A DNA stretch of 12,027 bases from Lachnospiraceae bacterium (GTDB lineage: Bacteria > Bacillota > Clostridia > Lachnospirales > Lachnospiraceae): assembly GCA_017958585.1 (NCBI GenBank), contig JAGDCK010000009.1, forward strand, positions 1 to 12,027, in the 5' to 3' direction. A program made the position numbers and the translations under genes. Below are positions 1 through 6,712 of this stretch, one piece after another. The first letter of the stretch is position 1; every line of letters starts with the position of its first letter. A model generated the notes under the pieces. It was not told the DNA's origin, ran no database searches, and worked only from the letters and a program-made list of their open reading frames with translations.

Positions 1-35
1 ACCGACTAAATATACCTCTAGCGTGCCATGGTCGG

Positions 36-274
36 AAATGCGGATAAGATAGTGGGATGAGAGAAGTCTTATCCGCAAAATAGAGCCGAGGAATGAGGTG
101 TTGGAGAGGGAAATGCGGATAAGAAGGGGTAGCGAGAGAGGTCTTATCCGCAAAACAGAGCCGAGGAATGAGGTGTTGGAGAGGAAAATGCGGATAAGAA
201 GGGGTGGCGAGAGAGGTCTTATCCGCAAAACAGAGGCGAGGAAAGAGGTGTTGGAGAGTGAAATGCGGATAAGA
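36..274. repeat. 75-bp tandem repeat with internal inverted repeat (three full copies plus a stub)
   Basis: Units begin at 36, 111, 186 and 261, exactly 75 bp apart; the fourth breaks off after about 14 bases. Each full unit holds a perfect 10-bp inverted repeat, GCGGATAAGA then TCTTATCCGC, at 40-49/67-76, 115-124/142-151 and 190-199/217-226, with a 17-base loop. A flanking T/A pair makes the stem 11 bp. The other half of each unit is purine-rich (GAGGAATGAGGTGTTGGAGAG). Units differ by few substitutions, mostly in the loop, while the stems are invariant. Because 75 is divisible by three, one frame stays open (98-349), but it has no ribosome binding site and no recognisable protein, so I read this as non-coding. 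An intergenic repeat of the REP/BIME kind is one possibility; its function is unknown. Confidence 0.93.
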
Positions 275-321
275 AAGTCCCCCCTGATTATCACTAGCCT
301 CCAATTTCACCCATGCCAAAC

Positions 322-350
322 TTGTGCAGTTTTTACAAAGATTATTTAAT
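322..350 (+). promoter_or_regulatory. Possible sigma-A promoter for the GH16 gene
   Basis: TTGTGC at 322-327 and TTTAAT at 345-350 are separated by 17 bp. The -10 box matches consensus at five of six positions and the -35 box at three. It lies just after the repeat array and about 105 bp upstream of the GH16 start, which would give a leader of roughly 100 nt containing the paired hairpins at 401-431. Judged by eye only, in an AT-rich stretch where chance matches are common. Confidence 0.35.
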
Positions 351-400
351 AACACTTGATTTCATTGCTAAAGTGCCCAAGGAATAGTAGAATTTTTCTT

Positions 401-431
401 GCCGGTGAAACCGGCTGTCACGAGAGTGGCA
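401..431 (+). promoter_or_regulatory. Two adjacent hairpins in the GH16 leader
   Basis: GCCGGT-GAA-ACCGGC (401-415) is a perfect 6-bp stem, or 5 bp closed by a UGAAA loop. It is followed with no gap by TGTCAC-GAGA-GTGGCA (416-431), a 6-bp stem with one G-U pair and a GNRA-type tetraloop. The second helix ends 9 bases before the AGGAGG of the GH16 gene. Two abutting helices could stack on each other. The position suits control of translation start or mRNA stability. I do not recognise it as a known riboswitch class, and neither hairpin has a T-run, so they are not terminators. Confidence 0.6.
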
Positions 432-440
432 AAAATAAAA

Positions 441-446
441 AGGAGG
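441..446 (+). promoter_or_regulatory. Ribosome binding site deciding the GH16 start
   Basis: A full AGGAGG lies 9 bases before the ATG at 456. This fixes the start there rather than at the in-frame TTG at 399, which has no Shine-Dalgarno sequence, would place the leader hairpins inside the coding region and would put a basic extension before the signal peptide. Confidence 0.9.
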
Positions 447-455
447 TTTCTTTAC

Positions 456-2045
456 ATGGGGTTAAGAAACAGATTAGTAGCGACTGTTAGTGCGGTTGCT
501 ATGTGCGCCTGCGTTGTGCTTGCACCTATGGGGGTAGGTAGCTTCACAAGTTACGCAGCCACAAGTTCTTCAACACTTGTATGGAGTGACGAGTTTGATG
601 GTAATAGCTTGGACACCAACAAGTGGACGGCAGAGATCGGCAATGGATCAGGCGGCTGGGGTAATAACGAGTTAGAGTATTACACAGACAGAAATTCCAA
701 TGTGTCCGTATCAAACGGTGTACTTACCATTACAGCCAGAAAAGAAAACTATAATGGCTACAATTACACATCTGCCAGATTAAAGACACAGGACAAGTTC
801 TATTTCACTTATGGTCATGTGGAAGCAAGGATCGCACTTCCTTCGGGAAGCGGTATCTGGCCTGCTTTCTGGTGCCTGGGACAGAACATCGGCTCCGTAG
901 GCTGGCCTGCATGTGGTGAGATCGATATCATCGAAGCCATCAATGCAGAGAACAGAGTTTACGGTACATGTCACTGGGATTCCAACGGCCATGCCGAGTA
1001 TGGTAACTCATCTGCATACTTCGACATCACTCAGTTCCACAATTATGTGATGGATTGGGATGATCAGTACATCAGAATGTATGTGGATGGCGTGAAGTAT
1101 CATGAGATCTACATCGGCGGCAACACAGGAAACACAGAGGAATTCCACAAAGGTATGTTCTTCCTCCTCAATGTGGCTGTGGGAGGCAACTGGCCCGGAT
1201 TCAACATCGACAACAACATGTTCCCCAAGACCATGAAGGTGGATTATATTCGTGTATATCAGGATAATTTAAATTATCATTCAAATACACCCAGACCTGA
1301 TAACGGCTCAGGAAATAACGGCGGATCAGGCAACAACGGTGGCTCAGGAAACAACACTGCAAGCGGTGATATCTATGTATATCAGGATATCAACTTCGGC
1401 GGCAGAAGCGCTTCTCTGGGACTTGGAAGATACAACCTGTCATCACTTATTGCAAAGGGATTCAGAAACGATGATCTCTCATCCATCAAGGTTCCCTTCG
1501 GTTACAAGGTAACACTTTACGCCGATGACAATTTCTCCGGTGCCACAAAGGTCATTACAGGAAATACTTCCTGGATCGGATCCGACTGGAACGACAGAGT
1601 ATCCAGTATCATTGTAGAAAAAGCAAGATACAGGATTTTTAGCCGTCACAGCGGATTGTGCCTTGATGTTGCAGGAGCAAATCTTGCCAGCGGAACCAAT
1701 GTACAGCAGTGGGAAAACAATGGCACAAACGCTCAGATATTTGAGGTTACGATGAATTCCGATTCATCATTTGTGATCACTTCCGTGCTTCACGGCAAGG
1801 CTCTTGATATGGGCGGCTGGTCTACAGCAGACGGCGGAAATCTCATTATCTGGGATAACAACAATACAGACAATCAGAGATGGTGGATCACTGATCTGGG
1901 TGACGGATACAGCTCCATTATCAACAAGTATTCCGGCAAGGGTCTTGATGTGGCTGAATGGTCTACATCAAGCGGCGGAAACGTACAGCAGTGGACCTAC
2001 CAGGGCCAGGCTAATCAGCAGTGGAGATTCGTGATGGTTAACTAA
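456..2045 (+). CDS. Secreted GH16 endo-beta-1,3-glucanase (laminarinase type) with beta/gamma-crystallin and CBM13 modules
   Basis: A 529-residue secreted enzyme likely to cleave internal beta-1,3 (or mixed beta-1,3-1,4) glucan bonds outside the cell. Residues 1-34 form a signal peptide (basic MGLRNR start, hydrophobic core, probable cut at SYA/A). The GH16 domain spans about 40-275 and carries EIDIIE: E155 is the expected nucleophile, D157 the assisting acid and E160 the acid/base. The six-residue form of this motif is typical of laminarinases. GWGNNELEYY and GIWPAFW are other family blocks. A Gly/Asn/Ser linker (about 278-304) leads to a beta/gamma-crystallin domain (305-388) with NDDLSS (338-343) and NDRVSS (379-384), both fitting the calcium-binding N/D-N/D-x-x-S/T-S pattern. 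Residues 390-529 are a three-lobed ricin-type/CBM13 module ending in QRW and QQW motifs, likely for carbohydrate binding. It is monocistronic, with a terminator about 80 bp downstream. Exact substrate is inferred. Confidence 0.93.
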   Translation: MGLRNRLVATVSAVAMCACVVLAPMGVGSFTSYAATSSSTLVWSDEFDGNSLDTNKWTAEIGNGSGGWGNNELEYYTDRNSNVSVSNGVLTITARKENYNGYNYTSARLKTQDKFYFTYGHVEARIALPSGSGIWPAFWCLGQNIGSVGWPACGEIDIIEAINAENRVYGTCHWDSNGHAEYGNSSAYFDITQFHNYVMDWDDQYIRMYVDGVKYHEIYIGGNTGNTEEFHKGMFFLLNVAVGGNWPGFNIDNNMFPKTMKVDYIRVYQDNLNYHSNTPRPDNGSGNNGGSGNNGGSGNNTASGDIYVYQDINFGGRSASLGLGRYNLSSLIAKGFRNDDLSSIKVPFGYKVTLYADDNFSGATKVITGNTSWIGSDWNDRVSSIIVEKARYRIFSRHSGLCLDVAGANLASGTNVQQWENNGTNAQIFEVTMNSDSSFVITSVLHGKALDMGGWSTADGGNLIIWDNNNTDNQRWWITDLGDGYSSIINKYSGKGLDVAEWSTSSGGNVQQWTYQGQANQQWRFVMVN

Positions 2046-2121
2046 GTCTTACGGGTGACTGACCTCGCGTTTACTTCAATATATTAAAAACTGAATATTG
2101 CAGTACTAATAAGATGGGAAG

Positions 2122-2162
2122 TCCGGTTTCTGGAATTTATTTTCAGAAACCGGAACTTTTTT
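2122..2162 (+). terminator. Intrinsic terminator after the GH16 gene
   Basis: An 11-bp perfect stem (TCCGGTTTCTG at 2122-2132 with CAGAAACCGGA at 2144-2154) around an 11-nt loop is followed, after AC, by six Ts (2157-2162). It ends GH16 transcription and separates it from the kinase gene. The stretch between the GH16 stop and this stem shows nothing else convincing. Confidence 0.9.
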
Positions 2163-2173
2163 GCATAATATTA

Positions 2174-2203
2174 TTGGAATTTTGAATATAGTGGTGATAA
2201 AAT
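2174..2203 (+). promoter_or_regulatory. Probable sigma-A promoter for the histidine kinase gene
   Basis: TTGGAA (2174-2179) and TAAAAT (2198-2203) are spaced by 18 bp and sit just after the GH16 terminator. Transcription would start near 2210, giving a short leader of about 35 nt. The -10 box matches five of six consensus positions and the -35 box four. The kinase start at 2245 has only a weak purine-rich site (GGGGT at 2235-2239) before it. Confidence 0.45.
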
Positions 2204-2244
2204 AGTACTACACATCGTTTTAGATTTGGGAATCGGGGTAAAAT

Positions 2245-4977
2245 ATGGTTGCAACTTCTTATGTCAGCGGTGCAGTTATCTGTGCCAGCTTAATCTTTAT
2301 CATAAAAAGGGGAATGTACCTCCTTGAAAAGGACAAGGAAAACAGGGATGTGAAATTCGACAGGCTGTTAAATGCTGCCCTGTTTTTTGCTGTGTGGGAT
2401 GCAGTCTGGGGAACGTTCATGAAGGGAGGCCTTGATTGCACGGTTGTCTTCGCATATCTGTCTTCTTTTATCCTGCATTTTTCTGCCTGCACCACTTCAT
2501 GTTTCTGGGTTGGTTACACACTTCATTATCTCGGTGAAAAGTACGAGAAATCCATAACCACGGTTGCAACAAAATATGTCATTTACGGCGCTCAGATCTT
2601 AACTCTTATCATCAATATTTTCACTCAGTCAATTTTTACAATTAAAAACGGCGAATATACGGTTGGAAAGCATTTTGCGGTGCTTATCGGGCTGGAGCTT
2701 TTGGCATACATTTTTTCGGCTGTTGTCACTGTTTATCGTTTCTACAGAGAGAGGGACGAGTACAGAAAAGAGAGGCTTAAGACCGTATTTGCATTTGCAA
2801 TCTTCCCGGTGGTGTGCACATGTCTGTCCCTCCTGTTTTTGGAACTTCCCTTCATTTCCATCGGTTTCATGGCGGGAGCTGTTCTGATCTTTACCTTTAA
2901 TATCACAAAGGAATATGAATATCTGATAAAGGTGGACCACGAACAGAAGGAGGAGATCTACAGAAGCGCCATCGACGCGGACTCCACAGGACATTTCGAG
3001 TTAAACCTCTCGAGGGACATTATAAAGGGCGACGTATATGAGTACACGGGAAATGCGGATTCGCCCCAGAAAGTCTTGGACATTCCGGGATTAAAAAAGC
3101 CCTACAAATACTCCGAGTTTATTCAGTGGTGGAACGACCACATGATCATAAATCCCGACGGCGAGTTCTTAAAGAGTGTGAGCCGTGAGAATCTGATCAA
3201 ATCTTTTGAAAAAAACGACACGGTCAAGGAAGTTACTTTCTGGAGCAAGGACGATGACGGGAAGGACAAGTGTTATCGCCAGATGTTCCTTCTGTCAAAA
3301 GACAGGAAAAACGGTGATATCCTCGCTCTTACCATCATGTATGACATCACGAAGGTGGTAAAAAAAGAGGATGAGAGAAAGAGGAATCTGAATCTCATAA
3401 ATATCCTGGCTTCCGACTATGAATCCGTTATCGTGGTGGATGCCACCACCGGTCACTTCAGCCCCGTCAGATTAAATAACGAGGAGATGGAGGGACGGAT
3501 CACAAAGTATGAAAAACTGAATTTCTATGCTCATATCCTGGACCTTGACACCACCCATGTGTTCAAGGATGACGTGGAGATGTTTGAGAGAACGGTGCAG
3601 AAGGACAATATCCTAAAGCGCCTTAATGAGGAGAATGAGTTTACCTTCGATTACAGAAAGACAATCCATGGCATTGTGAAATTCTGTCAGGGTAAGTTCT
3701 TACGTATCGCGGACGGTGAGAACGGAATGAGGTTTCTCTTTGCGGTTCAGAACGTGGACGCCCTCATGAGAAAAGAGATGGAGCAGGTAAAGCTTTTGGA
3801 AAAAGCAAGAAACGATGCCCAGGCGGCAAACGAAGCAAAGACTTCATTTCTTTTTAACATGAGCCACGATATCAGAACTCCCATGAATGCCATTTTGGGA
3901 TTCACATCCATGGCGAGAAAATATGTGGATGATAAAGAGAGGGTTTCGGACTGCCTTGAAAAGATCGAGGTCTCCGGAAACCATCTGTTAAAGCTTATAA
4001 ATGATGTGCTTGATATGTCCAGAATCGAGAGCGGCAAGGTCATCATCGATGAGAGTGCCTGCAACGTAAAGGATATCGCAAAGCGCGTCATGACCATAGC
4101 AAAGGGCGCTGCCACGGAAAACAATATCGCCCTTTCTCTGGAGATGGGAAAGATCTCTCACACCAATGTGTATGCGGATATTCTCCATGTGGAGCAGGTT
4201 ATCTTAAATGTCCTCAGTAACGGCGTAAAATACACAAAGCCCGGAGGCAAGGTAACTCTTTATCTGTATGAGAATCACACACCGAGGGACGGTTACGGTG
4301 CATATAAATTTATCATTGAAGACAATGGCATCGGCATGTCAAAGGAGTTTGCAAATCACATTTACGAAGCCTTTTCAAGGGAGAGAAACTCCACCGTTAG
4401 CGGTATTCAGGGCACGGGCCTTGGAATGTCAATCACAAAGAATCTGGTGGAGATGATGGGCGGAACTGTTGATATCGAGTCGGAGCTTGGATACGGCACG
4501 AAGGTTACGATATCATTTGAGTTTAGATTAAACAGCGGCAGGAAAAATTCCGGCAAGAACAAGATATCCGACAAGAATCTGGATGGCATCTCACTTTTTG
4601 GCAGGAGAGTGCTCTTAGTTGAGGACAACGAGCTTAACAGAGAGATCGCCAGCGACCTGTTAAAGGATCAGGGCCTTATCGTGGAGGAAGCGGACGACGG
4701 AGCTCTTGCAACCGAGATGGTATACAAATCCGAGCCCGGTTACTACGACTTTATCCTGATGGATATTCAGATGCCGTATATGGACGGATACAAGGCAACG
4801 GAGATCATCAGAAGCCTTGAAAACAAGGAACTTGCCAATATACCCATCATTGCCATGACGGCCAATGCCTTTGACACTGACAAGGAAAAATCAAAGGAAG
4901 TGGGCATGAACGCGCATCTGTCAAAGCCCATAAATATCAACAATCTGATCAAAACTTTAAAAGAATGTCTTGAGTAA
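2245..4977 (+). CDS. Membrane hybrid sensor histidine kinase with C-terminal receiver domain
   Basis: A 910-residue two-component sensor. The first 225 residues hold about seven hydrophobic segments (near 8-22, 42-60, 66-90, 110-127, 144-164, 180-200, 203-222), a 7TM-type input without a large outer domain. Two cytoplasmic PAS-like regions follow (about 237-375 and 381-507; the second has DYESVIVVD), then a coiled-coil linker (about 507-535). HisKA carries SHDIRTPMN with phospho-acceptor H541. The ATPase domain has its N box in NVLSNGVKYT (N655, N659), the DNGIGM box (D693) and GTGLGMS. The receiver (about 788-908) has acidic E793/D794, phospho-acceptor D840 in LMDIQMP and K894 in LSKP. All key catalytic residues are present. 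There is no DNA-binding or HPt domain and no regulator next door, so phosphate must pass to a partner elsewhere or the receiver is autoregulatory. The ligand is unknown; the adjacent glucanase is the only contextual hint. Confidence 0.95.
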   Translation: MVATSYVSGAVICASLIFIIKRGMYLLEKDKENRDVKFDRLLNAALFFAVWDAVWGTFMKGGLDCTVVFAYLSSFILHFSACTTSCFWVGYTLHYLGEKYEKSITTVATKYVIYGAQILTLIINIFTQSIFTIKNGEYTVGKHFAVLIGLELLAYIFSAVVTVYRFYRERDEYRKERLKTVFAFAIFPVVCTCLSLLFLELPFISIGFMAGAVLIFTFNITKEYEYLIKVDHEQKEEIYRSAIDADSTGHFELNLSRDIIKGDVYEYTGNADSPQKVLDIPGLKKPYKYSEFIQWWNDHMIINPDGEFLKSVSRENLIKSFEKNDTVKEVTFWSKDDDGKDKCYRQMFLLSKDRKNGDILALTIMYDITKVVKKEDERKRNLNLINILASDYESVIVVDATTGHFSPVRLNNEEMEGRITKYEKLNFYAHILDLDTTHVFKDDVEMFERTVQKDNILKRLNEENEFTFDYRKTIHGIVKFCQGKFLRIADGENGMRFLFAVQNVDALMRKEMEQVKLLEKARNDAQAANEAKTSFLFNMSHDIRTPMNAILGFTSMARKYVDDKERVSDCLEKIEVSGNHLLKLINDVLDMSRIESGKVIIDESACNVKDIAKRVMTIAKGAATENNIALSLEMGKISHTNVYADILHVEQVILNVLSNGVKYTKPGGKVTLYLYENHTPRDGYGAYKFIIEDNGIGMSKEFANHIYEAFSRERNSTVSGIQGTGLGMSITKNLVEMMGGTVDIESELGYGTKVTISFEFRLNSGRKNSGKNKISDKNLDGISLFGRRVLLVEDNELNREIASDLLKDQGLIVEEADDGALATEMVYKSEPGYYDFILMDIQMPYMDGYKATEIIRSLENKELANIPIIAMTANAFDTDKEKSKEVGMNAHLSKPININNLIKTLKECLE

Positions 4978-4981
4978 GAAT

Positions 4982-5019
4982 AATCCCGGATCCTTAATAG
5001 CAGGATTCGGGATTTTTTT
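4982..5019 (+). terminator. Intrinsic terminator after the histidine kinase gene
   Basis: A 13-bp stem (4982-4994 with 5002-5014, one G-U pair) around a 7-nt loop runs straight into a seven-T tract (5013-5019). It begins only four bases after the kinase stop codon. Confidence 0.93.
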
Positions 5020-5072
5020 GCAACGAGTAAGGCAACTGCCAAAGTTTCCCGGGTAGATTTCCGGCGACTGAA

Positions 5073-5110
5073 AAACACAGATGAAGCGTGTTTGATCTGT
5101 GTTTATTTTA
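5073..5110 (+). terminator. Second hairpin, possible backup or bidirectional terminator
   Basis: AAACACAGAT (5073-5082) pairs perfectly with ATCTGTGTTT (5095-5104) across a 12-nt loop, followed by ATTTTATT. An A-run precedes it, so it could also work on the opposite strand. The T tract is interrupted, so it is weaker than the terminator at 4982-5019. It lies about 25 bp before the likely pot promoter and may insulate the operon. The bases between the two hairpins (5020-5072) show no gene. Confidence 0.5.
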
Positions 5111-5132
5111 TTGTAATTATGTGGTTAAATCA

Positions 5133-5161
5133 TTGCGTTTTGCGGGAAAAAATTATAAAAT
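5133..5161 (+). promoter_or_regulatory. Probable sigma-A promoter of the pot operon
   Basis: TTGCGT (5133-5138) and TAAAAT (5156-5161) are 17 bp apart. The -10 box matches five of six positions; the -35 box keeps the TTG core. The predicted start point is near 5168, which would put the stem-loop at 5169-5214 at the extreme 5' end of the mRNA. A TATAAA at 5154-5159 with a 15-bp spacer is a poorer alternative register. Confidence 0.5.
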
Positions 5162-5168
5162 TAAGCGG

Positions 5169-5214
5169 TATGTATCAATGCTTTAATGTGACATATTTTT
5201 AAAGAGGATACATA
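5169..5214 (+). promoter_or_regulatory. Stem-loop at the predicted 5' end of the pot mRNA
   Basis: TATGTATC (5169-5176) pairs perfectly with GATACATA (5207-5214). Inside it, CTTTAA (5181-5186) pairs with TTAAAG (5199-5204). The result is a two-part hairpin of 14 pairs with a small asymmetric internal loop (4 and 2 bases) and a 12-nt apical loop. As DNA the outer arms could instead be an operator overlapping the start point. It lies 33 bp before the potA start codon and does not cover the ribosome binding site. Not a known riboswitch as far as I can tell. Confidence 0.55.
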
Positions 5215-5247
5215 ACGGAAATTCAGGAATTTGAAAGGGCGCAAGTT

Positions 5248-6690
5248 ATGCAGGGAAAATCTGAAAACATTATTGAACTGAAGAATATCACAAGGCGTTT
5301 TGATGACAACGGATTCATCGCAGTGGACAATTTTAATCTGGAGATTAAGAGGGGAGAGTTCGTAACTTTCCTCGGTCCCTCGGGATGTGGCAAGACGACC
5401 ACACTTCGTATGATCGCAGGTTTTGATATGCCCACTAGCGGAGAGATCCTGCTTGACGGAGAGGACATCACAAAGGTGCCTGCAAACAAAAGGCCGATAA
5501 ACACTGTGTTCCAGCGTTACGCCCTTTTTCCCCATATGAATATTTTTGAAAATATCGCCGTCGGCCTCAAGATAAAGAAGCTCCCCAAGGACGTCATCGA
5601 GAAAAAGGTGAAGGAAGTTCTGGAGATGGTGGATCTGGAAGGATTTGAAAACAGACGTGTTTCCACTCTTTCCGGTGGTCAGCAGCAGAGGGTTGGTATC
5701 GCACGAGCCCTGGTAAATGAGCCTGAGATACTGCTCCTGGACGAGCCCCTTGGTGCCCTTGACTTAAAGATGAGAAAAGAGATGCAGATAGAGCTTAAGA
5801 ACATGCATGAGCGTCTTGGCATCACATTTATATATGTAACTCACGATCAGGAGGAAGCCCTCACCATGTCTGACAAGATCGTGGTAATGAGCGAGGGAAA
5901 GACACAGCAGATCGGAACTCCCGAGGACATCTACAACGAGCCTCAGAATGCGTTCGTGGCCGACTTTATCGGAGACAGCAATATCTTCCGCGGTATCATG
6001 ACGGGCGAAAAGAAGGTTCGTTTCTGCGGAGGCGAATTCGACTGTGTGGATGATGTGAGTGTGGGTACCGTGGTTGACGTGGTGGTACGCCCCGAGGATG
6101 TGATCCTCACGAAAGTGGGCGAGGGCACCGTTTCAGGTGTGGTTACCGCAGTTACTTTTAAGGGAATCCACTATGAGATAACCGTCGAGTGCGGTAAGAA
6201 CGAGATCGTGATCCAGTCCACAAAGACTCCCGAGGTGGGAGATCCCGTGGGAATTAAGCTTGATCCCGACGGAATCCATATCATGATCGCAGAGAAAAAC
6301 ACCACCACATTTGAGTGTACCGTGGACAAATGGTACAATCTGGAATTTAACGGCGAGACCATTCACTGTGATCTCACAAAGCTTATTCCCGGCTCCAGAA
6401 TGGAGGAGGAAGTCCTCGTTAATCAGCGTGGCGAGGTGGTGGATCCTGAATCGCTTAAGGTTATCGCATCCATCGAACCCGGCGACATCGACATGACGGA
6501 TGACAGGGATCAGGGACTTATAGACGGTCAGATCATAAACCTCATTTACAAGGGTGACCATTACAGTTACGTGGTGAGAACCGAGGAGGGTCACGACATA
6601 ATCGTTGACGATGAGTATCTGTGGAACTTGGAGGACCAGGTTGGTCTGATCCTTCCCGAGGACAAGCTTCATTTTGAACTTAAAAAATAG
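5248..6690 (+). CDS. potA: Spermidine/putrescine ABC transporter ATPase PotA with extended C-terminus
   Basis: The ATP-hydrolysing subunit that powers polyamine import at the inner face of the membrane. The 480-residue protein has Walker A GPSGCGKTT (K49), signature LSGGQQQR (141-148), Walker B LLLDEP (D165, catalytic E166) and the switch histidine H199 in THDQEEA. A TOBE-type regulatory region follows with VVRPEDV and FKGIHYE (304-310). Most PotA proteins end soon after this, at about 350-380 residues. Here roughly 125 more residues seem to repeat the TOBE region: YKGDHYS (434-440) mirrors FKGIHYE, and EPGDIDMT mirrors RPEDVILT. The start ATG has a modest AAAGGG (5234-5239) 8 bases upstream. 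It is the first gene of potABCD, 22 bp ahead of potB. Family assignment is firm; polyamine specificity rests mainly on the operon. Confidence 0.94.
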   Translation: MQGKSENIIELKNITRRFDDNGFIAVDNFNLEIKRGEFVTFLGPSGCGKTTTLRMIAGFDMPTSGEILLDGEDITKVPANKRPINTVFQRYALFPHMNIFENIAVGLKIKKLPKDVIEKKVKEVLEMVDLEGFENRRVSTLSGGQQQRVGIARALVNEPEILLLDEPLGALDLKMRKEMQIELKNMHERLGITFIYVTHDQEEALTMSDKIVVMSEGKTQQIGTPEDIYNEPQNAFVADFIGDSNIFRGIMTGEKKVRFCGGEFDCVDDVSVGTVVDVVVRPEDVILTKVGEGTVSGVVTAVTFKGIHYEITVECGKNEIVIQSTKTPEVGDPVGIKLDPDGIHIMIAEKNTTTFECTVDKWYNLEFNGETIHCDLTKLIPGSRMEEEVLVNQRGEVVDPESLKVIASIEPGDIDMTDDRDQGLIDGQIINLIYKGDHYSYVVRTEEGHDIIVDDEYLWNLEDQVGLILPEDKLHFELKK

Positions 6691-6712
6691 GGTAACAGTG
6701 AGGTAACTAAAA

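Noticed and set aside
36..274. CRISPR array
   Set aside because: Units are contiguous near-identical 75-bp blocks with no unique spacers between short repeats, and there are no cas genes in the window.
98..349. Small basic repeat protein
   Set aside because: No ribosome binding site, no recognisable domain, and its content is fully explained by the DNA repeat.
410..440. Cyclic-di-GMP (GEMM) riboswitch fragment, from the TGTCACG...GGCAAA resemblance
   Set aside because: Only a short stretch is similar; the remaining conserved core is absent and the bases are better explained as a GAGA-capped hairpin.
399..455. TTG start extending the GH16 protein by 19 residues
   Set aside because: No Shine-Dalgarno before it, it covers the leader hairpins, and a full AGGAGG precedes the ATG at 456, which begins a proper signal peptide.
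456..560. Lipoprotein signal on the GH16 enzyme (Cys17 or Cys19)
   Set aside because: Both lie inside the hydrophobic core without a lipobox, and SYA/A at 32-35 fits ordinary cleavage.
3747..4124. 125-residue minus-strand open frame inside the kinase gene
   Set aside because: Antisense to the conserved HisKA region, with no ribosome binding site or family resemblance.
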